Origin: Okapia johnstoni
Lineage: Eukaryota > Chordata > Mammalia > Artiodactyla > Giraffidae
Direction: 5' to 3'
NCBI GenBank assembly: GCA_024291935.2
Contig: CM044312.1
Coordinates: forward strand, 46,320,001 to 46,384,000
DNA length: 64,000 bases
Shown: positions 44,906-55,860 of the stretch, piece after piece
How the letters are laid out: each line of letters starts with the position of its first letter
How positions within the stretch are numbered: position 1 is the stretch's first letter
Notes under the pieces: generated by a model
What the model saw: the letters and a program-made list of their open reading frames with translations, nothing else
The model's database searches: none
Told to the model about the DNA's origin: nothing
Translations under genes and position numbers: made by a program

Positions 44906-45549
44906 ATAATGAACAGAGAGGGCTGTGTGAAAATGAGGAATTCTGACTAAGCATTAGCTGAATGTTGCCAGCTATTGAGATTAAAGGCAAGACTGACTGG
45001 TTCTCAAGTTTCAAGTCTGAGAGGCTACTGGGAGCTGATGTTAATTTTGTGGAAAACTGGTTTGATGTTAGTTTGGTGCAAATGTTGCATTTGAACTGTG
45101 TCAGAATCTTAAGGGAAAATGTCTGATAGGTAGACAACATATAGAGTCAGGTCTTGTGTATGAGACAGTTTAAAAGTAGATATTGAAGCACTACAGATTC
45201 ACGCGGAAGTACTAGTTGAAGCTGTGAGAATAAGGAAAGTCTCAGAGTCAGGGTTTTTTCCTTTTTAAATTTAGAAATAGAAGAGTAGAAGATCCATTAA
45301 ATGATGGCACTTTGATTAAAGAAGGAGAGAAGAGGAGGCACTGAAGGGAGAGAGAAGGGGTCAAATGTATGAGGAAGAGACTCAATATGCTGCAGTGTTC
45401 CCACAGACAAAAAGAAGAAAATTTCAATAGTGATTTCTACATGTTAATTTGGCTCAAGTCACACTAGAGCTGTACACTGAGTTGTCTGTCTCACAATGCA
45501 TGTATGGTAAAGGACACAGGTGATGCAGGGCGCAGGGCAAACTTCAGGG
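44906..45549. other. Unique DNA, nothing recognised
   Basis: No gene or nameable repeat. Confidence 0.4.
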
Positions 45550-46172
45550 AACAATGGTTGATATCTCCAGAGAGAAAGGAAAATAGCAAGATACTGGAAA
45601 AGAGGAAGTTCCAGTATACAACAGAAAGCTCTTGGAAATTAAACACATGATAATAGAGATTTTTAATGTAACAGAATTAGGAGATAATTGACTAACTCTT
45701 CCAGAAAAATAGTACAAATAGGGAGAAGAGAAAGTTGGAGAATCAATTTAGGAAATATAATTTCTGAAAGATAGAACAGATAAAACAGACCAGGGAATTA
45801 TCAAAGAAATCATGTAAGAAAACTTTCCTGAAGGATGTTTTCAGATTGAATAGGCTCCACAAAGGCCCAACACAATGAATACAAATGACTCACAATGATG
45901 ATATTGATGGATGTCAGTGATATTGCAGAGTTCTGGGGATAAAGAATAAAAGTTCTGAGAGACAGAGAGAGAAGAGATCACATGCAGAACTAGGATGGTA
46001 TCAGACTCTTTAGTAGCAATACCGGAAGTTAGAAGATAATGGAATAATGCCTTTGAGGTACTAAGAGAAAATAATTTTCAAGCTAGAATCTCATACCCAA
46101 CTAAGCTTTCAATCAAATTAGATGGTGGAAAAAGACAAGATCTCAAAATGTATCTCCCACGTGTCACTTTTC

Positions 46173-46298
46173 TTTTCTTTCTTTCTTTTATCAGCCATGC
46201 CCCATGACTTGTGGGATATTAGTTCCCTGACCAGGGATTGAACCCAGGCCACAGTAGTGAAAGCACCAAGACCTAACCACTGGCCTGCCAGGGAATTC
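46173..46298 (-). repeat. CHR-2-type SINE nested in L1
   Basis: 'catgacttgtgggatattag', 'accagggattgaacccaggc', 'ctaaccactggcctgccagg'. A 17-bp target-site duplication (16 of 17) is at 46156-46172 and 46299-46315, and a TTTCTTTC-rich tail lies at 46173-46190. Confidence 0.93.
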
Positions 46299-46380
46299 CC
46301 CATGTGTCACTTTTCAAAAAGTTCCTAGAGGATACGTTCCATCAAAACAAGGTAGTTAAGAAAGAGATTAACAACATTGT

Positions 46381-46597
46381 GCATGCTAACTCGATTCAGT
46401 CATGTCTGACTCTTTGCCACCCTATGGACTATAGCTTGCAGGCTCCTCTGTCCATGGGCATCTCCAGGCAAGAATACTGGAGTTGGTTGCCATACCCTCC
46501 TCCAGGGGATCTCCCCAACCCAGGGATAGAACCCGCAACTCTTAAGTCTCTTGCATTGCAGGCAAGTTCTTTACCACTAGCACCTCCTGGGAAGCCC
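46381..46597 (-). repeat. Bov-tA SINE nested in L1
   Basis: Reverse complement from 'tagcacctcctgggaagccc' to 'gattcagtcatgtctgactc'. I did not find a clear target-site duplication. Confidence 0.92.
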
Positions 46598-46900
46598 TTA
46601 TCTAATGTAAGGTATGCTTCCTTGTGTCAGTCACAACAAATAAACAAAAATTAGAGGATCCAACAGAGAAGAAAAGAAAAAGCAATTTCCAGGATGGTAA
46701 GGCGGGGGAATATGAGAAAGCTGAATTCTGATCTTCCACAGCAGGAAGTTAATGGGTAACAGCTGTAACTGAAAAATAAAGAAATAGCAGTATAATATTG
46801 TTATTTAGAAATATGAAGGTAAATAACAGGAGGTACAGCTAAAGAAATGAAAGGAATTTCCTGGAATCTCATGGATGAAGAAATTAGGGGCAACATTTGG

Positions 46901-48052
46901 GTGGGGAAATTGCTGTTTTTCTTTAAAAGTTTTGTAGCATTCAATTTTTAAACTAAACACATTTATTTGTTACTTTAATACAAATTAAATTTAAATAAGT
47001 AAAAAGTCCATGAATATGCTGGTAATCATTTGTAAATTGTGTGTAAAAATAGCCCTCTCCCCTAGACTATTAGAAGTCATCTTTCAAGAGAGAAGGCAAG
47101 GCCCTCTGATTTCTCTTTCTTCTTCTGCAAATGGTTTTTGAGCAAATTCTTGGGAGCCCATCAATCTGCCAATTAGAAGAAAATGCAAGAGAAACAGCAG
47201 GAATCAGGACTGCAAGGAAACAGTTACCATCCCATAAAATTATTGCCTTTACCAAATTAGAATAAACCTGTCAAGGGGATGTTTAACTATCTTTATGTAA
47301 AAATCAAAACGGTCTGACTACAACTGTCAAACAGACTCTTCCAACTTGTCTGTAACAAAATGCTCCCTTTGTAAGTCGTATACTTCAAGTTGCATTTGCA
47401 CTCTGGGGAGATGGAGCTGCCAGCCCAGGAATCCAGGAGCCTGCATGGGGGCCTTAGCTGCACACAGAATGGCCGGCTCGTTTAGTTGGCCTGGCAGTTG
47501 CAGCAGGATGGGTGGATGTTGCTCCTGCAGGCAAACTACAAAGTGAAATATCACTGCATCTACCTCACTGATCAATAAAACAAAATAAAAAATCTAGCTT
47601 CTCCATTTGAATGAGAGGCAATTTTCTGTGGCTTCTCACATTTGCTATAATTTTACAAATATGTTTCCCCCAAACCACCAGATGAGGAAAATTGGTACAA
47701 TACTAGTTATTTTTATGGGCTGCCTCATCCTTTATACAAAGTATCTCAGATCACTTTAAAGTGCAAGGGCAGAATGGAGAGTGTGGTTTATAGAGCCTAA
47801 GGGACCAGAGCTCATGCTGCAGAAGTAGGAGATGGTCCACAGAGGACCTGGGAAGAAAGAGGGCTGAGAGTTGGATGTAACCACAGTTGCTTCCCCTTGC
47901 CAGGACAGGGAGAGATCTGCAGCAGGACTGACAGCTTCACGCTCAGAGTTGAGGAGCTCATCATGGAGGGATAGGCAGAATTAGAAGATAGATGAACACC
48001 AACAAGGGTTGAAATGCTTATAAATCTCTCTTCACACTAACTACTTTTTAGA
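46901..48052. other. Unique DNA, possible conserved parts
   Basis: 47040-47300 is repeat-free. 47327-47575 has an 82-codon minus-strand frame and a 66-codon plus-strand frame with no known domain. No gene is called. Confidence 0.45.
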
Positions 48053-48515
48053 AAGAGCTTGATTGAGATATAATTTACATGCCGTAAATTCACCCACTTA
48101 AAATGTAAAATTCCATGTTTTTTAATATATTTATGAAGTTATATAACCACCAATCAATTTTATAACATTTTCATCACCTCCCAATAAAACCCATACCCCT
48201 TAGCGCAATTACTGTCCTATTTCCCTCCCCAAATGACACACAGTCCTAGGCAACCACTATTGTACCTATGTCTCTGTGTAGTTGCCTTTTAAAACTGAAC
48301 ATCTCATATAAACAAAATCATATAATATGTAGTCTTCTGTGACTGGATTCTTTAATGTAGCATAATTCTTTCAAGGTTCATCCATGTTGTAGCATGTATC
48401 AGTACTTCCTTCCTTTTTGTGGCAGAATAATATTTCATTGTATGTATATACCACATTTACTTATCCATGCATCAGTTGGTGGAGATTTGGATTGTTTTCA
48501 CTTTTTGGCTACTAT
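48053..48515 (-). repeat. L1 3' UTR, left part
   Basis: 'ttgattgagatataatttac', 'tcaaggttcatccatgttgt', 'ataccacatttacttatcca' and 'cactttttggctactattct'. It resumes at 49417 after a BovB and a Bov-tA. Confidence 0.92.
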
Positions 48516-49190
48516 TCTAAGATCATGGCATCTGGTCCCATCACTTCATGGCAAATAGAAGGGGAAACAATGGAAACAGTGAGAGAGTTTATTTTGGGGG
48601 GCTCCAAAATCACTGCAGATGGTGACTGCAGCCATTAAATTAAAAGATGCTTGCTCCTTGGAAGAAAAGCTATGACCAACCTAAACAGCATATTGAAAAG
48701 CAGAGACATTACTTTGCCAACAAAGGTCCGTCTAGTCAAAGCTATGGTTTTTCCAGTAATCGTGTATGGATGTGAGAGTTGGACTATAAAGAAAACTGAG
48801 CACCAAAGAATTGATGCTTTTGAACTGTGGTGTTGGAGAAGACTCTTGAGAATCCCTTGGACTGAAAGGAGATCCAACCAGTCCATCCTAAAGGAAATCA
48901 GTTCTGAATATTCATCGAAAGGACTGATGCTGAAGCTGAAACTCCAATACTTTGGTCACCTGATGCAAAGAACTGACTCACTGGAAAAGACCCTGATGCT
49001 GGGAAAGATTGAAGGTGGGAGGAGAAGGGGACAACAGAGGATGAGTTGGTTGGATGGCATCTCCAACTCAATGGATATGAGTTTGAGTAAGCTCTGGGAG
49101 TTGGTGATGGACAGGAAAGCCTGGCATGCTGCAGTCCATGGGGTTGCAAAGAGGCGGACACGACTGAGCGACTGAACTGAACTGAACTGA
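48516..49190 (+). repeat. BovB LINE, 3' fragment nested in L1
   Basis: Sense copy from 'gatcatggcatctggtccca' to the GAACTGAACTGA end. A 174-codon frame (48651-49175) spans most of the C-terminal region ([20 protein letters not shown]). Upstream the frame is interrupted. It is 5'-truncated just downstream of reverse transcriptase motif C. Confidence 0.93.
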
Positions 49191-49207
49191 ATATCACTAT
49201 ACTATTA

Positions 49208-49416
49208 ATATTCCCTATGGCTCAGATGGTAAAGAATCTGCCTGCAAAGAGGGAGACCCAGGTTTGTTACCTGGGTTGGGAAGATCCTCTGGAGAAGGGA
49301 ATGGCTACCTGTATTCTTGCTTGCAGAATCCCATGGACAGAGGAGCCTGGTGGACTACAGTCCATGGGGTCACACAGTGTCAGACACAGCTGAGCAACTG
49401 ACACTTTCACTTTCAA
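49208..49416 (+). repeat. Bov-tA SINE
   Basis: 'tatggctcagatggtaaaga', 'acctgggttgggaagatcct', 'cagaggagcctggtggacta', 'gagcaactgacactttcact'. Part of the head and a few body bases are lost. It lies between the BovB and the resumed L1. Confidence 0.92.
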
Positions 49417-49690
49417 TATCATTAATACGTTAGAGAACATTTGTGTATCACTTGTAGTGTGAATATATGTTTCCAATTCTCTTGGATATGTATCTAGGAG
49501 AGGAATTTCTGGGTCATATAATAACCCTATTTAAATATTTGGGGAACTTTTGAAAAGCACCACTTTACATTTCATCAGCAATGTATGAAGTTTCTAATTT
49601 TTCCACATCCTTGTCAATGCTTGTTTTTACCTGTCTTTTTAATTATGGCCATCCTAACGCATGTGAAGTGGTATCTCCTTATCCCCCAAA
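49417..49690 (-). repeat. L1 3' UTR, right part
   Basis: 'ttctcttggatatgtatcta', 'tttctgggtcatataataac', 'ccactttacatttcatcagc' and 'tccttgtcaatgcttgtttt' continue the L1 at 48053-48515. Confidence 0.9.
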
Positions 49691-50751
49691 TTTCTCATTT
49701 TTAATTTTGTTGCTACACTCTCATGATATGTGGGCTTTATCGGCCAGTGGTTGTTTCATTAAAATTCAAAGATGGAAAGGAAAGGATCAATAAAGAACTC
49801 TTGAACTTTAGTGCACCTTTTAAAACTGTCCACAGACCCCAATATTTGGAAGAAAAATTACCCCAATGCTTGGAAAGGGTAAACATGAGTATAAAATAAA
49901 CTATATATTATTACTATTCATTACACACATTACTTATTGAGGACATGTATACCACCAAAGGACCATGCCAAGTGACTTGGAGGAGATGAAAAATACACAG
50001 GCTCCTGACCACCAAGGATTTGTAGAATTCTGAAACTCATAATGATGGCAATAATACTACTGCACACAACTTTACAGATTATAAAGGGCTTTGAGATCTT
50101 AACTCTGGGTTGTTTGGGTATTTTTTTTTCTTAGAAACTGAGAGTTAAAGCAGCCAGGAGGTCTGTGACATCACCTGCACCCCAATAAGACAAGGGACCA
50201 GGGGCATACTAGGAGGTAGAGGTACCATGGGGAAACATGGCAGGGGGAGCATCTCATACAAGGCACACTTGGAGAGCCCCACAGTGCAGGCAGCATGAAG
50301 AGCCAAGAAGGACTGATAGCCTAGGAAGGAAGTCCAACCATGGTATGACACCATGGGCAGGAGAAACAGTGGCGTAAAGACATGCATAGGTGGGAGTGTC
50401 CAGACAGACCACAGAGGATTGGGGACCAAAGGCCAGGTGCTTGGGCACGTATCTGAAACAGCTTCATGAGTGGCCACTAGCTTTCCCAGGCCACCTCCAC
50501 TTCTCTAGCAATCCCGGCTCATCTGTGGATTTTTCAAATGTGCCTCCCATTCCTACCTTTGTGTGTTTCTTCTATAGGTTGTTTCCTGAAACACCCTCCT
50601 CTAGCTCCTACACAACAATGCCAAAAGCAATTACTTATTAAAAATCTTTTGCCTTCTCACCATCACCTATACCAAGGTGACCAAAACATGACATTCATTG
50701 CTGTTCCCAAACTGCTCCAGCCCCCCTTTCCCAGCTCCTCTGCTGCCCCTT
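49691..50751. other. Unique DNA, nothing recognised
   Basis: No gene is recognised. The frame of 110 codons at 50145-50477 (minus) has no family features. Confidence 0.45.
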
Positions 50752-51015
50752 CCCATGGCATTTGCCATTCTCCCCACATATTCCACAAGTCTTCCCTGAC
50801 TCACCCAGGCAAAAGCGATTACCCTTTGCTTGTGTTCTCTCACCCTTTGCTTTACGCCATCATTGATGTGTTACAAAGTTGTGTACATTTCAGTTCCTCA
50901 AGTTGTGGGGTCACTTTAAGCAGGGGTTCTGCCTCATTCATCTGTGTGTTAACAGTGCCAAAGAGGGTTATCCAAGTGGAAATGTCCAAAAGGTAACGTA
51001 TGAATGATGGATGGA
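50752..51015 (+). repeat. L2 LINE 3' fragment
   Basis: 'ccacaagtcttccctgactc', 'tttaagcaggggttctgcct' and 'cattcatctgtgtgttaaca' follow the L2 3' order; an ATGG-type short repeat follows (gatggatggatggattaatg). Confidence 0.6.
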
Positions 51016-51447
51016 TGGATTAATGAATAAAGAAACTTATACAAAATGTTAGACCAAACCTGGAAATATTTAGAAAAAAAATTGCCTTGGACAAAATGTT
51101 ATGGCTAAGGGTTAACTTAATCTCAACATCAGATCAGAACAACTGGTGAATTGTTCTTTTGTATATACCTTTGTTCTCCACAAAACCTAAATGAACCTGC
51201 TTTGCTTAGAGCTCTTTTTTGATTAGAGTTTGTAAAGGATGTAGAAGTATTATTCAATACAAAAATGACAAAATATAAATGAAAAAAATGAAATGCAAGC
51301 ATGCTTTTATTTAACAGTGATCATCAATATCAGTGAGCTAAAAGAGCAAACAGAAGCATAGTTTCTGAGCCTGATTACTCTCCATTATAGTCAAAAGTGC
51401 TTTAAAAGGGGGTGGTGTGGTCATGCTGGCCTTTGTGTTGATTTTCT
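51016..51447. other. Unique DNA, nothing recognised
   Basis: No gene or nameable repeat. Confidence 0.4.
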
Positions 51448-51460
51448 AAGAAATGCAATA

Positions 51461-51669
51461 ATTACAATTACAAAGTGAGTGAAAGTTTGCTCAGTCGTGT
51501 CAGACTCTTTGTGACCCTATGTACTATACAGTCCATGGAATTCTCCATGCCAGAATACTGGAGTGGGTAGCCTTTCCCTTCTCCAGGGGATCTTCCCAAC
51601 CCAGGGATCGAACCCAGGTCTCCCACATTGCAGGCAGATTCTTTACCAGCTGAGACCCAAGGGAAGCCC
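51461..51669 (-). repeat. Bov-tA SINE
   Basis: Reverse complement from 'gctgagacccaagggaagcc' to 'gtttgctcagtcgtgtcaga'. A perfect 13-bp target-site duplication, aagaaatgcaata, is at 51448-51460 and 51670-51682. Confidence 0.96.
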
Positions 51670-51784
51670 AAGAAATGCAATAGACTCGTACATTTGTGAA
51701 ACAATTGGGCAATGTCAGAGATACATTTTGTGGCATACTCTGTCCTCAGCAAGTAAATTGATCTCTATAGGAGAAAATACAATG

Positions 51785-52300
51785 AATTAAAGATGGTTGC
51801 ATGTTCTTTGCCACTCCTTTCGTCAAGAGATGGATCTACATCCTTCCACCTTGAGTCTGGGCTGGCTCTCTGACTTTCTTCATCCAATAGAAAGCAGTAG
51901 AAATGACACAGTGTAATTGCCAAGGCTGAGAGCCCTGCAGTTTCTGCTCTTGTGTGCTAGATATGTTTCCTCTTGGAATCCTGACTATGCTGTGAAAAGC
52001 TCAAACCATGTGGAAAAACTGATTGGAGGAGAACTAGGGTGCTCTGGTCAATAGTCCCAGATGAGCTTCCAGCCAACAGCCAGGACCAGTTGCCAACCAT
52101 GTTGGTGAGGCAGCTTAGAAAGTCCACCCTGGTGAAGCCCCTAGATGACTGCAACCCCATCCAACACCACACAGTGCAGAAAAACCATCCAGCTGAGCCT
52201 GGTCAACCCTCAGAATTGTGAAAGACAATAAACTATTGTTGTTATTTTGAGTCATTAGGTTTTGGTGTGGTTTGTCATCCAGCAAGAGAAAACTGAAACG
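51785..52300 (+). repeat. MLT1-like (ERVL-MaLR) LTR
   Basis: About 515 bases: 'gggctggctctctgactttc', 'ccaatagaaagcagtagaaa', 'cagaaaaaccatccagctga'. A polyadenylation signal aataaa is at 52227-52232, followed by the family's 3' end 'ctattgttgttattttgagt' and 'gttttggtgtggtttgtcat'. Solo, no internal genes. Confidence 0.8.
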
Positions 52301-53029
52301 AACCTTGGTTCACAACCGGGTAGGTTGAATTTACTGGAAAGTGAGACCAATTCAAAATATTTCTCAGCCCTAAGAATACCAAAATGGGACACAAATAAGA
52401 CTTTCTGCCTCCCAGGCAGTTCCCAAGAGAAACAGAGCTTAGTTGGCTCTGGGAGAATTAATAAGAATAATGCACTAAAGTGAGATAAACTGTGCTTTGT
52501 CAGCAGTGTCACTGGCAAAGTGTACAAACACTATTGTGCCATTAAAGTAAGCAATCTAATTACTACAATATGTATAAAGCAAAATAATCAACTTTCAGTT
52601 TGATGAGAAGAGTATATAAAATCAGTAGCTATAAACAGCACAGTGGAATCAATAAAGTTTATGAAAATGGGATTAATTTTGTGTGAATGTGAGGAACAAA
52701 TGCACAACATGTCTTGTTCTTAAGAAATGAGAAGAGGGCCCTCTATGATCTGAGGCCACATTCAGAATGAAGGGCTGACATATACCTGTCTACTGCTTGA
52801 TTTATTTCGATTATATCCAGAACTGTTGGGTTTATTCTAATTTTTTAGGTTTTGCATTTGCCCAGACATCTGTAACTTGCCAACTTTGCCTCCAACCCAG
52901 CGGACTCCTACTTATCTATGTCCAGCCAATACTGCCTCTCTAAAGCTTTGTTTTATTCCTCCTACCAATAATTAATCATTTTTTTCACTGTGTCCCAATG
53001 GTACTTTTTACAAGTTGCTAAAATAGCAC
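52301..53029. other. Unique DNA, nothing recognised
   Basis: No gene or nameable repeat. Confidence 0.4.
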
Positions 53030-53180
53030 ATATCACATTGTTTCAATTTCTCATTACATGAGCTTATTGGAGGCAGGACTAAGCCTTATTCAAGTTGGTG
53101 CACCCTCTAATGGGAAAGAGCTGGTTCTGGGCACATAGAAAGGCTACACAGTGGGTGTTCAGTATTCAAATGAATATGGA
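53030..53180 (+). repeat. L2 LINE 3' end
   Basis: 'catgagcttattggaggcag', 'ctggttctgggcacatagaa' and 'gtgggtgttcagtattcaaa' follow the L2 3' end. Confidence 0.65.
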
Positions 53181-53362
53181 TGGATAGAAAGAATGGCTCC
53201 CAGAGCCAGTTCCATTGATGGAATTCATTGGATATTAAATGAATATGAATGGATAGGTGTGTGGATTTCCCTTACATGGTGACTTATGGAAAATTCCAAG
53301 AGTTGGAAAGATGGGAAAGAAAGTTATGTGGTGGCTTGAGAATTTCTCTATAGGAAGAGGTG

Positions 53363-53639
53363 CTGTTGCTGCTGCTGCTGCGTCACTTCAGTCGTGTCCG
53401 ACTCTGTGCGACCCCATAGATGGAAGCCCACCAGGCTCCCCCGTCCCTGGGATTCTCCAGGCAAGAACACTGGAGTGGGTTGCCATTTCCTTCTCCAACG
53501 CATGAAAGTGAAAAGTGAAAGTGAATTTGCTCAGTCATGTCTGACTCTTGGCAACCCCATGGACTGCAGCCAACCAGGCTCCTTCGTTCACGGGATTTTC
53601 CAGGCAAGAGTACTGGAGTGGGGTGCCATTGCCTTCTCC
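53363..53639 (-). repeat. Bov-A2 SINE (dimer)
   Basis: Reverse complement of two Bov-A units, with a GCTGCTGCTG-type tail at 53363-53382 and the aagtgaaaagtgaaagtga linker near 53506-53525. A perfect 11-bp target-site duplication, aggaagaggtg, lies at 53352-53362 and 53640-53650. It sits at the head of the following Bov-tA. Confidence 0.96.
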
Positions 53640-53643
53640 AGGA

Positions 53644-53841
53644 AGAGGTGGCTCAGATGGTAAAGCATGTGCCTGCAAAACAGGAGACCCAGTTTCAATT
53701 CCTGGGTTGGGAAGATCCCCTGGAGAAGGAAATGGCAACCCACGTCAGCATTCTTGCCTGGGAAATCCCATGGACAGAGAAGCCTGGAGGGCTACAGTCC
53801 ATGGAGTCGCAAAAGAGTCGGAAGTGACTTAGTGACTAAAC
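53644..53841 (+). repeat. Bov-tA SINE, head partly displaced
   Basis: 'ggtggctcagatggtaaagc', 'cctgggttgggaagatcccc', 'gtcgcaaaagagtcggaagt'. The first bases of the head are not recognisable because the Bov-A2 inserted there. Confidence 0.93.
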
Positions 53842-54447
53842 CAAGCATGGGAGTACTGTTGGAAGGAGAGGTGGAAGAACCCACTTAGAAGCACATACTC
53901 TTTTAATTTAGATTTCATGTTTATTTGGAGCAGATTTGGGGGTACTCTTTGAGGCTATGGAAAGGCTAAAGCCGCTCCTTGGTATAATTACTGAAAAGAG
54001 TACTTGCAAAATAAGTGTGATTGGTTCTCAAAAGCTTACTGGTTGGTAACAATATCTAATGTGCCCAAAGAAGGCAACTGGGACTGAGAACAAAATTACC
54101 TGATTGAGGTCTGAAGCTCTACCACTGGGGCAATAGCAAGAAAGCATTATAATTTTGCAGTACCAAGCATAGAGACCTCTGTAGATGGGGTCTCTGCCTC
54201 CCCAGTTTCCCAACCATGACTGGGCTCATCCCTGTTCCTTGGAGACCTTGATTTGATTGATTAGAAGGCAGTCTCCAGAGTATTTTCTAAAATCTTTCCG
54301 GGTGTGTCTAATGGACCATTGGATTAGAAACCATTCATTGCTCTAGAAGCTTGCAGATACAATGACAAGGACCACAGTGCTTTCAGAATGCTCTGGAAAT
54401 CGAATAAAAACACTGTCTACATGTGAAGAGAGCCACATTGTATATAC
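53842..54447. other. Unique DNA, nothing recognised
   Basis: No gene or nameable repeat. Confidence 0.4.
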
Positions 54448-54745
54448 ATTAATTGAGCTGACATTTATTGAGTGGCTATGATGTTCCAGGCCCCACATCA
54501 GGGGCTTGGAAACAACGATATGCAGTGCTCATGGTGTTTACATAAGCCTCGTTGGGTTATTAGACATTAAATAATAAACACACATATAATTACAAATTGT
54601 GACAGGTGCTCTGGAGGAAAGGACAAGATGCTGTGATACAAGATAATCCAATTTAGGTGGAGTGGGGCTGGAAAGGGAAGCAGAGAGCAAGTCCCATTTA
54701 GGTTGAGATCTCAAATACAATTCAGTGATACATGTATTTGAGGAG
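54448..54745. repeat. Ancient mammalian interspersed repeat, family not resolved
   Basis: 'gctgacatttattgagtggc', 'gtgctcatggtgtttacata' and 'gacaggtgctctggaggaaa' in order, with 'ctggaaagggaagcagagag' after. The most complete copy of this type in the window. Confidence 0.55.
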
Positions 54746-54757
54746 TTGGAGGTTAAC

Positions 54758-54838
54758 ATTAGGTTGAACCACATGAAACTACTAAGATTTATCCATTTAT
54801 GACCTACAAAATGGCAATTTCATACAGTTCAACCTAAT
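54758..54838. mobile_element. Short palindromic mariner-type MITE
   Basis: 81 bases bounded by a perfect 12-bp inverted repeat: attaggttgaac at 54758-54769 and its complement gttcaacctaat at 54827-54838. Similarity continues inward with mismatches. TA follows on the right and CA precedes the left end, compatible with a TA target. Non-coding. Confidence 0.7.
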
Positions 54839-55217
54839 ATAAGCATGTAATCTGAGCAGGGACCAGGGAGAGGAGGCATGGGGTGTTCTATTTTCATCAG
54901 AGCAGGGACAGATGGCTGCAAGATTAGAGGCAACTGCTGCAAAGGGAGGAAAACTTGCAGCCCCACATTATAAAAGTAGTGCTGGAATTTGAGCAGTATA
55001 CTGAATGTTTATAGCATCCTTTGATTTTAAATACCCATACTTGTACTCAAATCACTGAATCAGTGTTTGGAAAAAAATCCAAACTTCTGTTATCTCCCCT
55101 CCTTCTAGAATAGAAGTGAAGGGGAGCTGTTGTTTAAAGTTTGGTTCTTGGGTGCAGTGCATTTCTGAACAAATCAGCAGCTCCCATCACCAGGTAACCA
55201 CACAGTGGTGGACAATG
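54839..55217. other. Unique DNA, nothing recognised
   Basis: No gene or nameable repeat. Confidence 0.4.
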
Positions 55218-55860
55218 TGGTCTAGTTACCATGACTGCATAACAAACCCCCCTAAACTTAGTGGTGTAAAGCAACAACCATGTAGTATGCTCATGGATCC
55301 CAGGTATCGAGTATTGGAAAGGCCACAGTGGGGATGGTTATTCTGTGCTGTAATGTCTGGGGCCTCATTTGGGAAGATTTGGACTGTGAGGGATTAAAAT
55401 TGCTGGAATTGGAGGATCACCTCCCACATGTATCTAGCTCCCCAACTAGAGGATCTTCACTCCCTTGTCTGCTGCCTGAGCTGGGATAGATGGAAGGCTG
55501 GCTCAACTGGGCTGCTGACTAGACCACTCCCCCAAAACTTGGGCTTCTCATATCCTACTAGCTAAGTTCTGAGAGGAAGGTCTCAGGAGCGGGCCTTTGC
55601 AGAGTGAGCATTTCAAGAAGACCATATCAAAGCCAACTAGACTTTGACCCTGTTTCAGAAATCACAATGAATCCCTCTGCCCCACTTCATTGGTGGACAC
55701 AACCGTGAGCTTACCCATATCCAAGCAGGGGGAGATAAGGAGGAAAATTCCACCTCTCAGTGGCAAGTGTCAAGGTCACATTGCAGAAGAGCATGGGGGA
55801 TGGGAGATATTATTGCATCCATCTTTGAAGATACAATCTGCTGTGACATGGTTAGAGAAT
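55218..55860 (-). repeat. MLT1-like (ERVL-MaLR) LTR
   Basis: Reverse complement of an LTR whose 3' end lies at the left: 'gactgcataacaaacccccc', 'taaacttagtggtgtaaagc'. It is followed by 'gtctggggcctcatttggga', 'attccacctctcagtggcaa' and 'gatgggagatattattgcat'. It shares its block order with 26760-27285. Solo. Confidence 0.75.

Larger units (their letters stand above)
45550..46900 (+). mobile_element. Old L1 fragment, interrupted by two SINEs
   Basis: Sense L1 3' region: 'gattgaataggctccacaaa', 'aagttagaagataatggaat', 'gctagaatctcatacccaac', continuing after the first SINE with 'ttcctagaggatacgttcca' and after the second with 'tagaggatccaacagagaag'. No intact frame. Interrupted by a CHR-2 at 46173-46298 and a Bov-tA at 46381-46597. 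Confidence 0.82.

Noticed and set aside
47327..47575. 82-codon minus-strand frame with protein-like composition
   Set aside because: No domain, no plausible splice sites that I could pair, and an overlapping plus-strand frame; too short to support.
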